Origin: Bacteroidota bacterium
GTDB lineage: Bacteria; Bacteroidota; Ignavibacteria; Kapaibacteriales; UBA2268
Length of the DNA stretch: 64,000 nucleotides
Assembly (NCBI GenBank): GCA_021780815.1
Contig: JAJXYC010000015.1
Span: forward strand, 461,796-525,795
Direction: 5' to 3'
The position numbers and the translations under genes were made by a program. Every line of letters begins with the position of its first letter. Position 1 is the stretch's first letter. The notes below the pieces were generated by a model. That model saw nothing but the letters and a program-made list of their open reading frames with translations. It was not told the origin of the DNA and ran no database searches. Shown here piece after piece: positions 54,708 through 63,694 of the stretch.

Positions 54708-56189
54708 ATGATAAGCAAAATTAAACAATTATCCCGAGACACAGCAATATATGGGACATCTATTGTTCTAGGACGATTTCTAAATTTCTTGTTAACTCCT
54801 TTTTATACTAACTTTTTACACGAAAAAGAACTTGCCTTTGTAATTTATATATACTCTGCTCTTGCTTTTATAAATATTGCCTATTCTTTTGGAATGGAAA
54901 CGGCTTTTTTTAGATTTTATAAAAGCGATAAACAATTAGTAGATGAAAATCTACATCATAAAATAGTTTTTAGTAATGCTTACATTAGTATTATCTTTTT
55001 TTCAATTATAAGCACCTTGTTAATTTTTATTTTTTCACCACAAATTACCAACTCGTTTAATAATTTTCATTACAATGTCTCACAATCATTAATTATATTA
55101 ATTGGTTTTATTCCTTTGTTAGATGCTTTGGTTTTAATTCCTTTTGCTTATTTACGAATGACGCATCAAGCAGTAAAATTCTCGACTTTGAGATTTGTAG
55201 CAATTTTCATTAATGTTATTTTAAATATTTATTTTATCGCATATTTGCATAAAGGAGTGGAAGGAATAATTCTTGCACAAATTATTTCTTCATCAATTGC
55301 TTTATTAATATTTTCAACTTTAATAACAAAGAATTTTGTCTTCAAAATAAATTTCAATCTCATCAAAGAGATGCTATGGTTCGGATTACCAACCTTGCCA
55401 GCAAGTGTTTCAGCAATAATTTTGCAAGTTGCAGATAGGCAAATAATGGAAATTATTGCCCCGAAATATCTCGCTGTTTATGGAGTAAATTATCGATTAG
55501 GAATCCCTATGATGATTTTCGTTTCTGTATTTGAATATGCTTGGAAACCATTTTATTTACATCATTACAAAGATGAAGAAGCAAAAGACTTGTTCAGCCA
55601 AGTATTCACATATTTCACCGTAATTTCAATGCTTTTAATTTTGTTTTGGTCTCTTTTTGTCGATGTAATTGTTAAATTCCCATTTCCCGGTGGAACATTG
55701 ATTAACCATAAATATTGGATAGGTCTTGATATTGTCCCGATTGTTCTTTGGGGCTATTATTTTAATGGGGCATTTACTAATTTGAATGCTGGATTTTTAA
55801 TCCAAAAGAAAACCAAATATTTACCCATTGCCGTCGGCGCTTCCGCAATTTTTAATGTTATTCTAAATATTTTAATTATTCCACAATATACTTATGTAGG
55901 GGCAGCTTGGGCAACTTTTCTTGCTTATCTCCTTGAAGCAGTGCTTATTTATTGGTATAGTAGAAAAATTTATTATATCAAATACGATTGGAAAAAAGTT
56001 TTTACTATTTTAATAATAACAGGATGCTTAATTCTTTTAAACGTGTATATAAAAGATTATTTCACCTCTTGGTTGCTCTTATTAGTAATAAAATTTTTAT
56101 TTATGCTCGTTTTTATTATTTTATTATTTATTTTTGGATTTTTGAATAAACGTAATTTGCAATTTCTTAAACATTTCGTTAAAAGTTGA
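54708..56189 (+). CDS. Polysaccharide/lipid flippase (MATE/MVF superfamily, Wzx-like)
   Basis: 493 residues with about 12-14 hydrophobic helices spread over the whole length. The N-terminal LSRDTAIYGTSIVLGRFLNFLLTPFYTNFL and the central EMLWFGLPTLPASVSAIILQVADRQIMEIIAP match the polysaccharide-biosynthesis/oligosaccharide flippase family. It would move lipid-linked sugar units across the inner membrane for O-antigen or capsule. No polymerase or glycosyltransferase gene is beside it. Its stop overlaps the next gene's start by one base (TGATG), so it is translationally coupled to an ECF sigma factor. Confidence 0.88.
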   Translation: MISKIKQLSRDTAIYGTSIVLGRFLNFLLTPFYTNFLHEKELAFVIYIYSALAFINIAYSFGMETAFFRFYKSDKQLVDENLHHKIVFSNAYISIIFFSIISTLLIFIFSPQITNSFNNFHYNVSQSLIILIGFIPLLDALVLIPFAYLRMTHQAVKFSTLRFVAIFINVILNIYFIAYLHKGVEGIILAQIISSSIALLIFSTLITKNFVFKINFNLIKEMLWFGLPTLPASVSAIILQVADRQIMEIIAPKYLAVYGVNYRLGIPMMIFVSVFEYAWKPFYLHHYKDEEAKDLFSQVFTYFTVISMLLILFWSLFVDVIVKFPFPGGTLINHKYWIGLDIVPIVLWGYYFNGAFTNLNAGFLIQKKTKYLPIAVGASAIFNVILNILIIPQYTYVGAAWATFLAYLLEAVLIYWYSRKIYYIKYDWKKVFTILIITGCLILLNVYIKDYFTSWLLLLVIKFLFMLVFIILLFIFGFLNKRNLQFLKHFVKS

Positions 56190-56803
56190 TGCCTCAAAAC
56201 CAAGAAGCAAAGATATTGAACAATAACGAAGATATTGAAATAATCCAATCAATTATTTCAGGCGATATTAACGCTTTTAGTAAATTGCAAAAAAAATATT
56301 ATCGTAATATCCGTGCTATTATTAGAAAAATGATTAGGAATGAAAATGATGCTGATGATTTAACACAAGAAACTTTTATTAAAGCATATAAAGCTTTAAG
56401 CTCGTACGACTCTAAATACTTATTTTCTTCTTGGTTAATGCGTATAGCTTCAAACAACTGTATTGATTTTTTACGAAAAAGGAAGATAGAAACTATTTCA
56501 TATAGCCAAAGCCTTCAAAAAAGTGATGATGATGATTTATTTTTTCAAATTCCTTCAAATGAGTTAAATCCTTATGAAAAAATCGAATCAACTGAACAAA
56601 GAAATATTATATTTAGTCTAATTGAACAGCTTCCACAAAATTATAGACAAATTATTCTTTTACGCTTCCAACAAGAATTAGATTATAACGAAATTGCAAA
56701 AATATTGAATATACCTATTGGCACGGTTAAAGCAACTTTATTTAGAGCAAAAAAAATGATTAGTATCTTATTGAAAAAAAAACAAAAATTATTGAATATC
56801 TAA
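56189..56803 (+). CDS. ECF-type RNA polymerase sigma factor (coupled to flippase)
   Basis: 204 residues from ATG 56189, which overlaps the flippase stop as TGATG; the track start is the TTG one codon earlier. Region 2: FSKLQKKYYRNIRAIIRKMIRNENDADDLTQETFIKAYKAL, close to the RpoE-type consensus. Region 4: IEQLPQNYRQIILLRFQQELDYNEIAKILNIPIGTVKATLFRAKKMI, a clear helix-turn-helix. No anti-sigma gene follows; the next gene is a DUF4397 lipoprotein 64 bases on. Together with the gene at 8566 this is the second ECF factor in the window. Confidence 0.92.
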   Translation: MPQNQEAKILNNNEDIEIIQSIISGDINAFSKLQKKYYRNIRAIIRKMIRNENDADDLTQETFIKAYKALSSYDSKYLFSSWLMRIASNNCIDFLRKRKIETISYSQSLQKSDDDDLFFQIPSNELNPYEKIESTEQRNIIFSLIEQLPQNYRQIILLRFQQELDYNEIAKILNIPIGTVKATLFRAKKMISILLKKKQKLLNI

Positions 56804-56867
56804 CATTTAAAAACTTTCAATTAAAATATTCGTCATAATTTTAATTTACTTTTATTTTGCAAAATTA

Positions 56868-58841
56868 ATGAAAAAAATAATTACCATATTGCTTCTTACA
56901 CTCTCAATAGCGTTTGTTGCTTGTATTGATGAAAATCCAAATTTAGTTAATCCTCCTTCAAACGTTGATAAAATTTATGTAAGATTTGTTAATTTATCTG
57001 GTGATTTTAATTCATATTACTTTACTTTTAACGGAACAAATCCTACTTCAACAATTAGTTTTGCCACGGCTACCGATGCTATGCATCCCCCTTTGGATAG
57101 TGCCGTAATTGCCGCACAAAGTAATGGTTCAATGGTATTTCAGTTTAAAAGACAAATTAAATTTACACGAAATATAAATTATTCATATATAGCAATCCCT
57201 TCCGCTAAGGGAGATTCAATTCAAAAAAATGTAGATACTTTAATTGCATTGACCACTTCTCTTAGTATGCCTTCTTACTCAACTGATGCTTACATTTCTT
57301 TAATGAACGCAGTTCCTGATTCAACCTACTTCTTTTCTTTGACTATGGGTTGTCCAAACGCTAATCCACTTATATCAGGAATTCTCTATAAAAATGTATC
57401 TCAACCAAGTTTTATTAGTACAGGTGATGTCCCAATTTCTATATTACAAACACACAATGGTATTACTACTGTTCTCGGAACATATAAAGTCCCAGTTGTT
57501 TCAAGAGGACAATATGTTGCTATTGTGATGAAAGATAAAGATGAACAAATAAAATTATATATTTTAGATGAACTAAACTTGCAAAGCAATGCTTTTTACC
57601 CGGCCGAAATTATTACTGATAAACAGTCTTTTATTAGGACAATAAATTTATCCTCCGATAACGTAAGCATAATCAAAAACCCGAGTGAGGTAATTGCCGC
57701 TAATTTAGCATCTAATTCAATATCAAATTATCAACAAACATCGGCTTGCACAAGTAATATCTTAGATTCTCTTATAATTCAATCAAACAATACATATTCC
57801 ACTTCATACAGGTATTCGTTTAATGTTCTTTCTAATTACTCATTAATAGTGGCGGATTCAGCAGGCTACAAAGCAAATAATTTAGTGATAGTCCCGCCAT
57901 CACCGATTAGTAATTTAAATGGTCAAACATCATTAAGATTTGTGAATCTTGCTTGGTCGCTTCAAGTTTTAGATGTGGCAATGTCATCGAGGCAAAGTGA
58001 TTCATCGGCATCAGGTTATACTGCTGGTACTTCTCTTGCAAAACAACTACCATACGGGCAAATTTCTACTTTATCTGTTCTACCAGCCGGCGAAATTCCT
58101 TTATCTGTTTTTACTTCTTTTGTCCCTTATCGACTTTTATCAAATACCTTCATCAATACTCAACCAAACAAAGACTACGTAATTGTTATTACAAATGATG
58201 CACAAGGAAATTTGATTTTAAGTATCGTTGAAAGTTCGGAACAAAATTCAAACATCAACTTCCTGCAATCTTCTTCTTTCGTTCAAGTTATAAATGCTAT
58301 TTCAAGAACAGGAAATGTAAATATTTCAATTGGCAATTATTTCCAAAATGCAAAACTTTATTATGGCAATACTATTGCAACCAATATACCTTTTCAAAAT
58401 AATACAATTTCGTATAGTTACGGTAACGTTTCAAATACCATCCCGATTTCTCCACAACCAAATAATAGATATACCGTAATTTTATGTGGCGATAAAGACA
58501 GTCCTGATTATATTATTTTAGAAAATCCAATTTCAGTGCAAAATCCTAATCTTGCTGATATTAGATTTGCAAATTGTTCAAATGATTTTAATTCAATTTC
58601 AGTAACCGATAATGTTACAAATAATTATGTCATTGCAGAATTAAATTACAAAGTAACTACATCTTTCTACGATTTAGATAAATCCAAGCGATATACATAC
58701 TATTTTTTAAACACTGCCGATATGAAGCAAATCAATAGCTTTGATTTTGATATTACTTTTGGCAAAAGATATACAATTTTATTCGCTGGAACAAATAAAG
58801 ACAATTTCGGATATAATATAATTATGGTCCAAGAATATTAA
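56868..58841 (+). CDS. DUF4397-repeat lipoprotein
   Basis: 657 residues. Signal MKKIITILLLTLSIAFVAC with the lipidated Cys at 19. The rest is made of DUF4397-like beta units that open with similar wording: IYVRFVNLSGDFNSYYFTFNG, AYISLMNAVPDSTYFFSLT, SLRFVNLAWSLQVLDVAMS, FVQVINAISRTGNVNISIG and DIRFANCSNDFNSISVTDN, so about five units by eye. DUF4397 proteins are thought to be surface or periplasmic, with no known enzyme activity. It follows the second ECF sigma gene, so it may belong to that regulon, which is a guess from position. Confidence 0.82.
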   Translation: MKKIITILLLTLSIAFVACIDENPNLVNPPSNVDKIYVRFVNLSGDFNSYYFTFNGTNPTSTISFATATDAMHPPLDSAVIAAQSNGSMVFQFKRQIKFTRNINYSYIAIPSAKGDSIQKNVDTLIALTTSLSMPSYSTDAYISLMNAVPDSTYFFSLTMGCPNANPLISGILYKNVSQPSFISTGDVPISILQTHNGITTVLGTYKVPVVSRGQYVAIVMKDKDEQIKLYILDELNLQSNAFYPAEIITDKQSFIRTINLSSDNVSIIKNPSEVIAANLASNSISNYQQTSACTSNILDSLIIQSNNTYSTSYRYSFNVLSNYSLIVADSAGYKANNLVIVPPSPISNLNGQTSLRFVNLAWSLQVLDVAMSSRQSDSSASGYTAGTSLAKQLPYGQISTLSVLPAGEIPLSVFTSFVPYRLLSNTFINTQPNKDYVIVITNDAQGNLILSIVESSEQNSNINFLQSSSFVQVINAISRTGNVNISIGNYFQNAKLYYGNTIATNIPFQNNTISYSYGNVSNTIPISPQPNNRYTVILCGDKDSPDYIILENPISVQNPNLADIRFANCSNDFNSISVTDNVTNNYVIAELNYKVTTSFYDLDKSKRYTYYFLNTADMKQINSFDFDITFGKRYTILFAGTNKDNFGYNIIMVQEY

Positions 58842-58847
58842 ACATTT

Positions 58848-58855
58848 ATTTTTGT
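58848..58855 (+). promoter_or_regulatory. TAnnTTTG -7 element upstream of def
   Basis: TATTTTTG, 19 bases before the def ATG and directly after the stop of the DUF4397 gene. Confidence 0.4.
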
Positions 58856-58874
58856 TAAATTTAAATAAAAAAAT

Positions 58875-59444
58875 ATGGCTGTACAACCCGTTTATAATTG
58901 TTTTCACGAAGTTTTGAATAAACCTACAAAAACAATAGATAATATTAATGGTCAAATTGCACAATTAGCAAAAGATTTAATTGATACTTTAAGTTCTATT
59001 TCAACAGGTGTAGGATTAGCAGGGAATCAAATAGGAGCAGAAAAATCAATTTTATTAATTGATGTTTCGCAAATTGATGAATATAAAAATTCTAAACCAA
59101 TTTTAATGATAAATCCAGAAATTTTGGAATTTTCAGACGAAACTATAGAAATGCAAGAAGGTTGTTTGTCTGTCCCTGATTTTTACGAACAAGTTGTAAG
59201 AGCAAAAAATATAAAAGTGCGATATTGGGATTTAAAAGAAAAAGAACATATTGAAGATATGGACGAGTATATTGCTCGTGTCGCCCAACATGAAATTGAC
59301 CATTTAAATGGTGTATTATTTTACCAAAGATTAACTCCGCTAAAAAAAACACTTGCTAAAAATAAATTAAATAAAATTAAAAAAGGGGTAATTTTACCTG
59401 ATTATCCTTATGTTTTACCTGATGGGAAATTAATAAATACTTAA
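58875..59444 (+). CDS. def: Peptide deformylase
   Basis: 189 residues. The three family motifs are present: I, GVGLAGNQ (45-52); II, EGCLS (95-99, metal-ligand C97); III, HEIDH (H139-H143) followed by LNG. It removes the formyl group from the initiator methionine of new proteins. In motif I the usual GxGLAAxQ has Gly for the second Ala, a modest change. The alpha/beta hydrolase gene follows 20 bases later; fmt, the usual partner, is absent. Confidence 0.97.
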   Translation: MAVQPVYNCFHEVLNKPTKTIDNINGQIAQLAKDLIDTLSSISTGVGLAGNQIGAEKSILLIDVSQIDEYKNSKPILMINPEILEFSDETIEMQEGCLSVPDFYEQVVRAKNIKVRYWDLKEKEHIEDMDEYIARVAQHEIDHLNGVLFYQRLTPLKKTLAKNKLNKIKKGVILPDYPYVLPDGKLINT

Positions 59445-59464
59445 AGAAGTTTTTATTATATTTA

Positions 59465-60514
59465 ATGAACAAGTTTATAGATTTATTATTTATGAAAATT
59501 TTTAAAAATATTCTGTTCTTAATTAGCACCTATTTGTGCTTATCTTTATCTACACTTTTTTCGCAAAATCCTGATTCTACTTCTATTAAAAATTTTGATT
59601 CAATCAAATTAAGACAAGCAGATTCAATTCGGAATTTTGTTAAGTCCCATAAATTAGAGTATGATTCAGTTGTGATTTTTAAAAATTTAAAATATAAAAA
59701 TACTGTTGCAAGCGATTCAATAGACAATATGCTGGATGTTTATTTACCCGCAAAACTTCAAAGAAATAAGAATTATCCATTAATTTTCTTCTTACATGGG
59801 GGTGGTTGGAATTCAGGAGATAAATCGTTTTCATTGCAAAAAATAAAAACGATACTTGATAGTGGTTTTATTTTTATTAGCACAAATTATCGTTTATCTC
59901 CTAATCCTGTTCAATTGAATAATTCCAAAAGAATTAAATTTCCAGACCATTTAGAAGATGTCGATGAATCTTTAGTTTATTCACTTTCATTTTTAGATAA
60001 CCTAAATATTGATATTTCTAAAGTAATATTAATGGGTCATTCGGCAGGTGGCAATTTGGCAGTAAGTTTAGTTACAATGCCAAGATATGTTAAACATTTT
60101 AATGAAATAATGAAAAAAGTTAGAGGAGTCGTAGATTTAGATGGTATTGCTTTAAATATTCCAAGTTTTATAAATTCAATTAACGGCTCATATAAAAATT
60201 GGTTTATTAATGCATTCGGAAATAATACCGATGAATTGATTGCCGCTTCTCCAATTTTCAATTTTCCAAAAAAGAAAAAAATCCCAGATATTTTACTTAT
60301 ATCACAAAATAACTCTAAAAGAATCAAATTCTATAATGAATTTAAAGATAGTTTGTTGAAATTTGATAATAATGTGATAGTATATATTGCAAATACTTTC
60401 AATCACAATCAAATCCTAATGAATTTTTGTGATTTCTCCAATGAGACTTCAAAAGAATACACAAAATTAATTTTTTCCTTTATCAAAGACTGTTTGCGAA
60501 AAAACTATAAATAA
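59465..60514 (+). CDS. Exported alpha/beta hydrolase (BD-FAE/esterase-like)
   Basis: 349 residues. The oxyanion-hole motif FFLHGGGWNSGDKSF and the nucleophile elbow LMGHSAGGNLAVSL place it in the hormone-sensitive-lipase/BD-FAE group of alpha/beta hydrolases. DLDGIAL carries acidic residues, and NTFNHNQIL near the C-terminus supplies a candidate catalytic His. A signal-like hydrophobic segment occurs after either the first Met or M10 (ATG 59492: MKIFKNILFLISTYLCLSLSTLFSQ); M10 gives the cleaner signal peptide. It likely hydrolyses esters in the periplasm. The substrate is unknown. Confidence 0.82.
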   Translation: MNKFIDLLFMKIFKNILFLISTYLCLSLSTLFSQNPDSTSIKNFDSIKLRQADSIRNFVKSHKLEYDSVVIFKNLKYKNTVASDSIDNMLDVYLPAKLQRNKNYPLIFFLHGGGWNSGDKSFSLQKIKTILDSGFIFISTNYRLSPNPVQLNNSKRIKFPDHLEDVDESLVYSLSFLDNLNIDISKVILMGHSAGGNLAVSLVTMPRYVKHFNEIMKKVRGVVDLDGIALNIPSFINSINGSYKNWFINAFGNNTDELIAASPIFNFPKKKKIPDILLISQNNSKRIKFYNEFKDSLLKFDNNVIVYIANTFNHNQILMNFCDFSNETSKEYTKLIFSFIKDCLRKNYK

Positions 60515-60559
60515 ATTTATATTTAACTTATCATATAATAAAATTTATTTAAATAATAT

Positions 60560-60591
60560 TTTGTTTATTTAAATAAATTTTATTAAGTTTG
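60560..60591 (+). promoter_or_regulatory. Promoter upstream of the beta-helix lipoprotein, TTTG-N20-TAAGTTTG
   Basis: -33 TTTG at 60560-60563, 20-bp spacer and -7 TAAGTTTG at 60584-60591. This matches the Bacteroides pattern TTTG/TAnnTTTG in full. Confidence 0.6.
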
Positions 60592-60636
60592 CACTTAAAC
60601 TAATTAATGAATTTTCAAATCAATCAAAGAGGGCTT

Positions 60637-62070
60637 ATGAAAAAATATAGTAACTCCTTAATAATTAAGATATTTGTCTTAATTATCTCTACAAGTATAT
60701 TTTTCGCTTGTAGTAGTAATTCAACTTCACCGGCAAAAAGTTCAGCGAAACAAATTCTATCATTTGTTTTCAATGATTTTACAACACCCGTAGTAGGAAT
60801 TATTGACCAAAATGCCAAGACAATTAATTTAAAAGTTCCTTTTGGAACAAACCTTACTAATTTAGTTCCAACAATTACAATTTCAGACAAAGCAATATTA
60901 TCACCCGCAACTGATGTTGCTCAAAACTTTACTAATGCAGTGATTTACACTGTTACCGCAGAAGATGGCTCAACAGCATCTTATACTGTAACAGTTACTT
61001 ATGATACAAGCAACCCAGTAACTTTATCGGGAAAAATGAGTACTAATACAACATTAAAAGACCTCGGATTACCAATAGATTATATAATTGATGGTGCTTT
61101 TTATGTTGATGGAAATGCTTTATTAACAATAGAACCTGGAACAACTATTGCTTTTACAAGTGTTGATAGTTATTTCCAAGTAAACGAAAATGCAGGGATT
61201 AGTGCAGTTGGAACAACTGATAAACCAATTATTTTCATTGGTCCAGTAAACAATCCTAATAAAGGCTCTTGGGACGGTATATATATAGAATCTAATCGTG
61301 CTGATAACAAATTCTCTTATGTAAATATTATTAATGGCGGTAGCACAACTTCTGGTGCAGCTTTAAATATTCAATCGGGAGCAAAATTGGCAATGTCTAA
61401 TTGCAAAATTTCAGGTTCGCTTAACGATGGCCTTTATTTAGAAAGTAATGCTGTTTTATCACAATTCGATAACAATACAATTGAGATTTGCGATGCTTAT
61501 CCTATTAGTTGCGATAACTTAACTCAAACAGCAAATTTCAATATTACTGATACTTTATCTAATAATACACAACCTTCAGTAGAAGTTAGATCTCGTTCTA
61601 CTTTTTCAAAAAATTTCACATTAAATAAAATTGGAATACCTTATGATGTAAACCAAATATATGTTACTGGCGGCACACTTACTATTTCTGATGGAGTAAC
61701 TTTGAGATTCCAAAATTCAGGTTATTTAACTGTCAAAGATGGCGGTATGTTAAATGCTACTGGAACAACCTTTACATCAACAACTCCAATTGCAGGATTT
61801 TGGTATAGCATTGAAATTAATAATCAATATAACAATATATTGCAAAATTGTATTATTGAGTATTGTGGAATGGATGACGAAGGTGGAATTTATACACCCG
61901 ATGGTAAAGTAAGTTTAACAAACGTTGCAATTATGCACAGTTCTTCTTATGGCATTGTATTTTCATCAAAGAATAATTTAATTATTCATAGCGGCGTTAC
62001 ATTCTCTGATTGTGCGAAAGGGAATGTTTTTGATTACTCAAAAAATGAAATACTAAATGATTTACCTTAA
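60637..62070 (+). CDS. Lipoprotein with DUF5018-like domain and right-handed beta-helix
   Basis: 477 residues from ATG 60637. The track start at 60607 lies only 15 bases after the -7 element and would put 10 residues before the signal. Signal MKKYSNSLIIKIFVLIISTSIFFAC gives a lipidated Cys at 25. Residues of about 35-125 (QILSFVFNDFTTPVVGIID ... YTVTAEDGSTASYTVTVTY) match the DUF5018/Ig-like repeat found in Bacteroidota lipoproteins. From about 130 on, repeated short strands (AALNIQSGAKLAMSNCKI, VTLRFQNSGYLTVKDGGML) suggest a parallel beta-helix as in pectate-lyase-like folds, but no lyase catalytic residues stand out. Probably a surface lipoprotein. Confidence 0.78.
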   Translation: MKKYSNSLIIKIFVLIISTSIFFACSSNSTSPAKSSAKQILSFVFNDFTTPVVGIIDQNAKTINLKVPFGTNLTNLVPTITISDKAILSPATDVAQNFTNAVIYTVTAEDGSTASYTVTVTYDTSNPVTLSGKMSTNTTLKDLGLPIDYIIDGAFYVDGNALLTIEPGTTIAFTSVDSYFQVNENAGISAVGTTDKPIIFIGPVNNPNKGSWDGIYIESNRADNKFSYVNIINGGSTTSGAALNIQSGAKLAMSNCKISGSLNDGLYLESNAVLSQFDNNTIEICDAYPISCDNLTQTANFNITDTLSNNTQPSVEVRSRSTFSKNFTLNKIGIPYDVNQIYVTGGTLTISDGVTLRFQNSGYLTVKDGGMLNATGTTFTSTTPIAGFWYSIEINNQYNNILQNCIIEYCGMDDEGGIYTPDGKVSLTNVAIMHSSSYGIVFSSKNNLIIHSGVTFSDCAKGNVFDYSKNEILNDLP

Positions 62071-62092
62071 AAATTATTTTTTTTAATTATTA

Positions 62093-62122
62093 AAAGAGGT
62101 TGTCTTTGCAGACAACCTCTTT
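62093..62122. terminator. Bidirectional terminator between the beta-helix gene and gcvPA
   Basis: AAAGAGGTTGTCT / AGACAACCTCTTT, perfect 13-bp stem, TTGC loop, with a T run on the + strand and an A-rich left flank. It serves two convergent genes. The stem core AGAGGTTGTC is shared with the rpmB terminator at 29883. Confidence 0.92.
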
Positions 62123-62155
62123 TTTTGTAACTTTGCAAATTAATATTATTTTGTA

Positions 62156-63490
62156 TTATTTTGTAAAACTAGATAAAAACTTCACAAAATCATCTATTTC
62201 TTGTTTTGTTCTTTTTTCAGTTACAGCAATAAGCAAACCTTGTTTATCTGTATAATTGCTAACATCAACACCGGCAAAAAATCCATTTTCTACCCCCTGA
62301 TTAAAGATTAAATCAGGATTTACAGGTGTCTTAACAAGGAATTCATTAAAAAATGGTCTATTGCTTATTAGTTCAAAACCATTTAATTTGCTTATTTCAT
62401 TTGCTAAATAATGAGCTTTATGATATGAATGTTCAGCAACTTCAATTAACCCAGATTTACCCATTGTTTCTAAATAAACAGTTGCGGTAAGCATAATTAG
62501 ACCTTGATTAGTGCAAATATTAGAAGTTGCTTTTTCTCTTTTAATTTGTTGTTCACGAGTCTGTAAAGTTAAAACAAATGCTCTATTGTTATTACTATCA
62601 ATTGTTAATCCTGCCAATCTGCCGGGCATAACACGAATAAGAGACTCTTTACAAGTAAACAACCCTAAAATTGGTCCTCCGAAGCTCATAGGAACTCCTA
62701 ATGGTTGTCCTTCTCCGAGTGCAATATCAGCATTATATTGACCTGGAGGTGTTAAAATACCTAATGAAATAGGATTAAAAATTGAAATGTAAAGTGATTT
62801 ATTCGAATGAGCAATTTTTTCAAGTTCAAATACATCTTCAAGGTTACCGAAAAAATTTGGATGTTGTACGATAACACCTGCTGTGTTCTCGTTAATATTT
62901 TTTTTCAAATTATCTAAATCGGTTGTACCATCTGCTAATGCAAATGTTTTAAAAGTTAGTTTGCGCCCTGCAGTAACAGTTTTTGCTGTTTCAAAATATA
63001 AAGGATTAATAGTTCCAGCAATTAAAAATTCGGTGCGCTTTGTTGAAGCATGAGCCATTAAGCAAGCTTCTGCTAAGCCTGTTGCTGCATCATATAGCGA
63101 AGCATTGGATATATCCATTTCAGTTAATCTGCACATTAAACTCTGAAATTCATACATCATTTGCAATGTACCTTGTGAAACTTCCGCTTGGTAAGGTGTA
63201 TATGCTGTTTTAAATTCAGGACGTTCTAATACTGATGTAACTAACGTAGGTATAAAGTGGTCATAAATACCACCACCCATAAACATAACTTTTTGTGATG
63301 ATGTAAAATTCTTGTTTGCTATTGATTCTAACATTTTAGTTGTTTCATATTCGCTTAAAGCATCAGGTAAATCTAACTTTTCTACTCTTGCTTTTTTAGG
63401 AATATCTTTGAGTAGTTCTTCAAAATCATTCACTCCAATTTGTTGGAGCATATCATTTAATTCTTCTTTTGTATTTGGAACGTATGACAT
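62156..63490 (-). CDS. gcvPA: Glycine dehydrogenase (decarboxylating) subunit 1
   Basis: 444 residues, the length of the N-terminal half of glycine decarboxylase when split. FMGGGIYDHFIPTLVTSVLERPEFKTAYTPYQAEVSQGTLQMMYEFQSL is a family hallmark, as are YDAATGLAEACLMA, GEGQPLGVPMSFGGPILG and NNRAFVLTLQTREQQIKREKATSNICTNQGLIML. The PLP lysine is in subunit 2 (gcvPB), which is not in this window. The pair decarboxylates glycine for the cleavage system. A -7 element lies 27 bases upstream. Confidence 0.96.
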   Translation of the reverse strand: MSYVPNTKEELNDMLQQIGVNDFEELLKDIPKKARVEKLDLPDALSEYETTKMLESIANKNFTSSQKVMFMGGGIYDHFIPTLVTSVLERPEFKTAYTPYQAEVSQGTLQMMYEFQSLMCRLTEMDISNASLYDAATGLAEACLMAHASTKRTEFLIAGTINPLYFETAKTVTAGRKLTFKTFALADGTTDLDNLKKNINENTAGVIVQHPNFFGNLEDVFELEKIAHSNKSLYISIFNPISLGILTPPGQYNADIALGEGQPLGVPMSFGGPILGLFTCKESLIRVMPGRLAGLTIDSNNNRAFVLTLQTREQQIKREKATSNICTNQGLIMLTATVYLETMGKSGLIEVAEHSYHKAHYLANEISKLNGFELISNRPFFNEFLVKTPVNPDLIFNQGVENGFFAGVDVSNYTDKQGLLIAVTEKRTKQEIDDFVKFLSSFTK

Positions 63491-63517
63491 TTTTAACCTA
63501 AAAAATTTTTTAAACTA

Positions 63518-63525
63518 CAAAATTA
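63518..63525 (-). promoter_or_regulatory. TAnnTTTG -7 element upstream of gcvPA
   Basis: Minus-strand TAATTTTGTAGTTTAAAAAA, 27 bases before the ATG. It shares a 14-base string with the gapA upstream element. Confidence 0.5.
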
Positions 63526-63694
63526 CGAAAGAATAAGTGAAACTTATATTAATCAAAATCTTTTTTTATTTAATGTATTATGTAAGTTTTATAAATTATT
63601 AGTATATAACAGTGATTTCATTGTTTGTAATATCTATAATAATTCTTAATACACAGTAAGTAATAAAAATGCAAAAAATATAATTCAGAAATGA

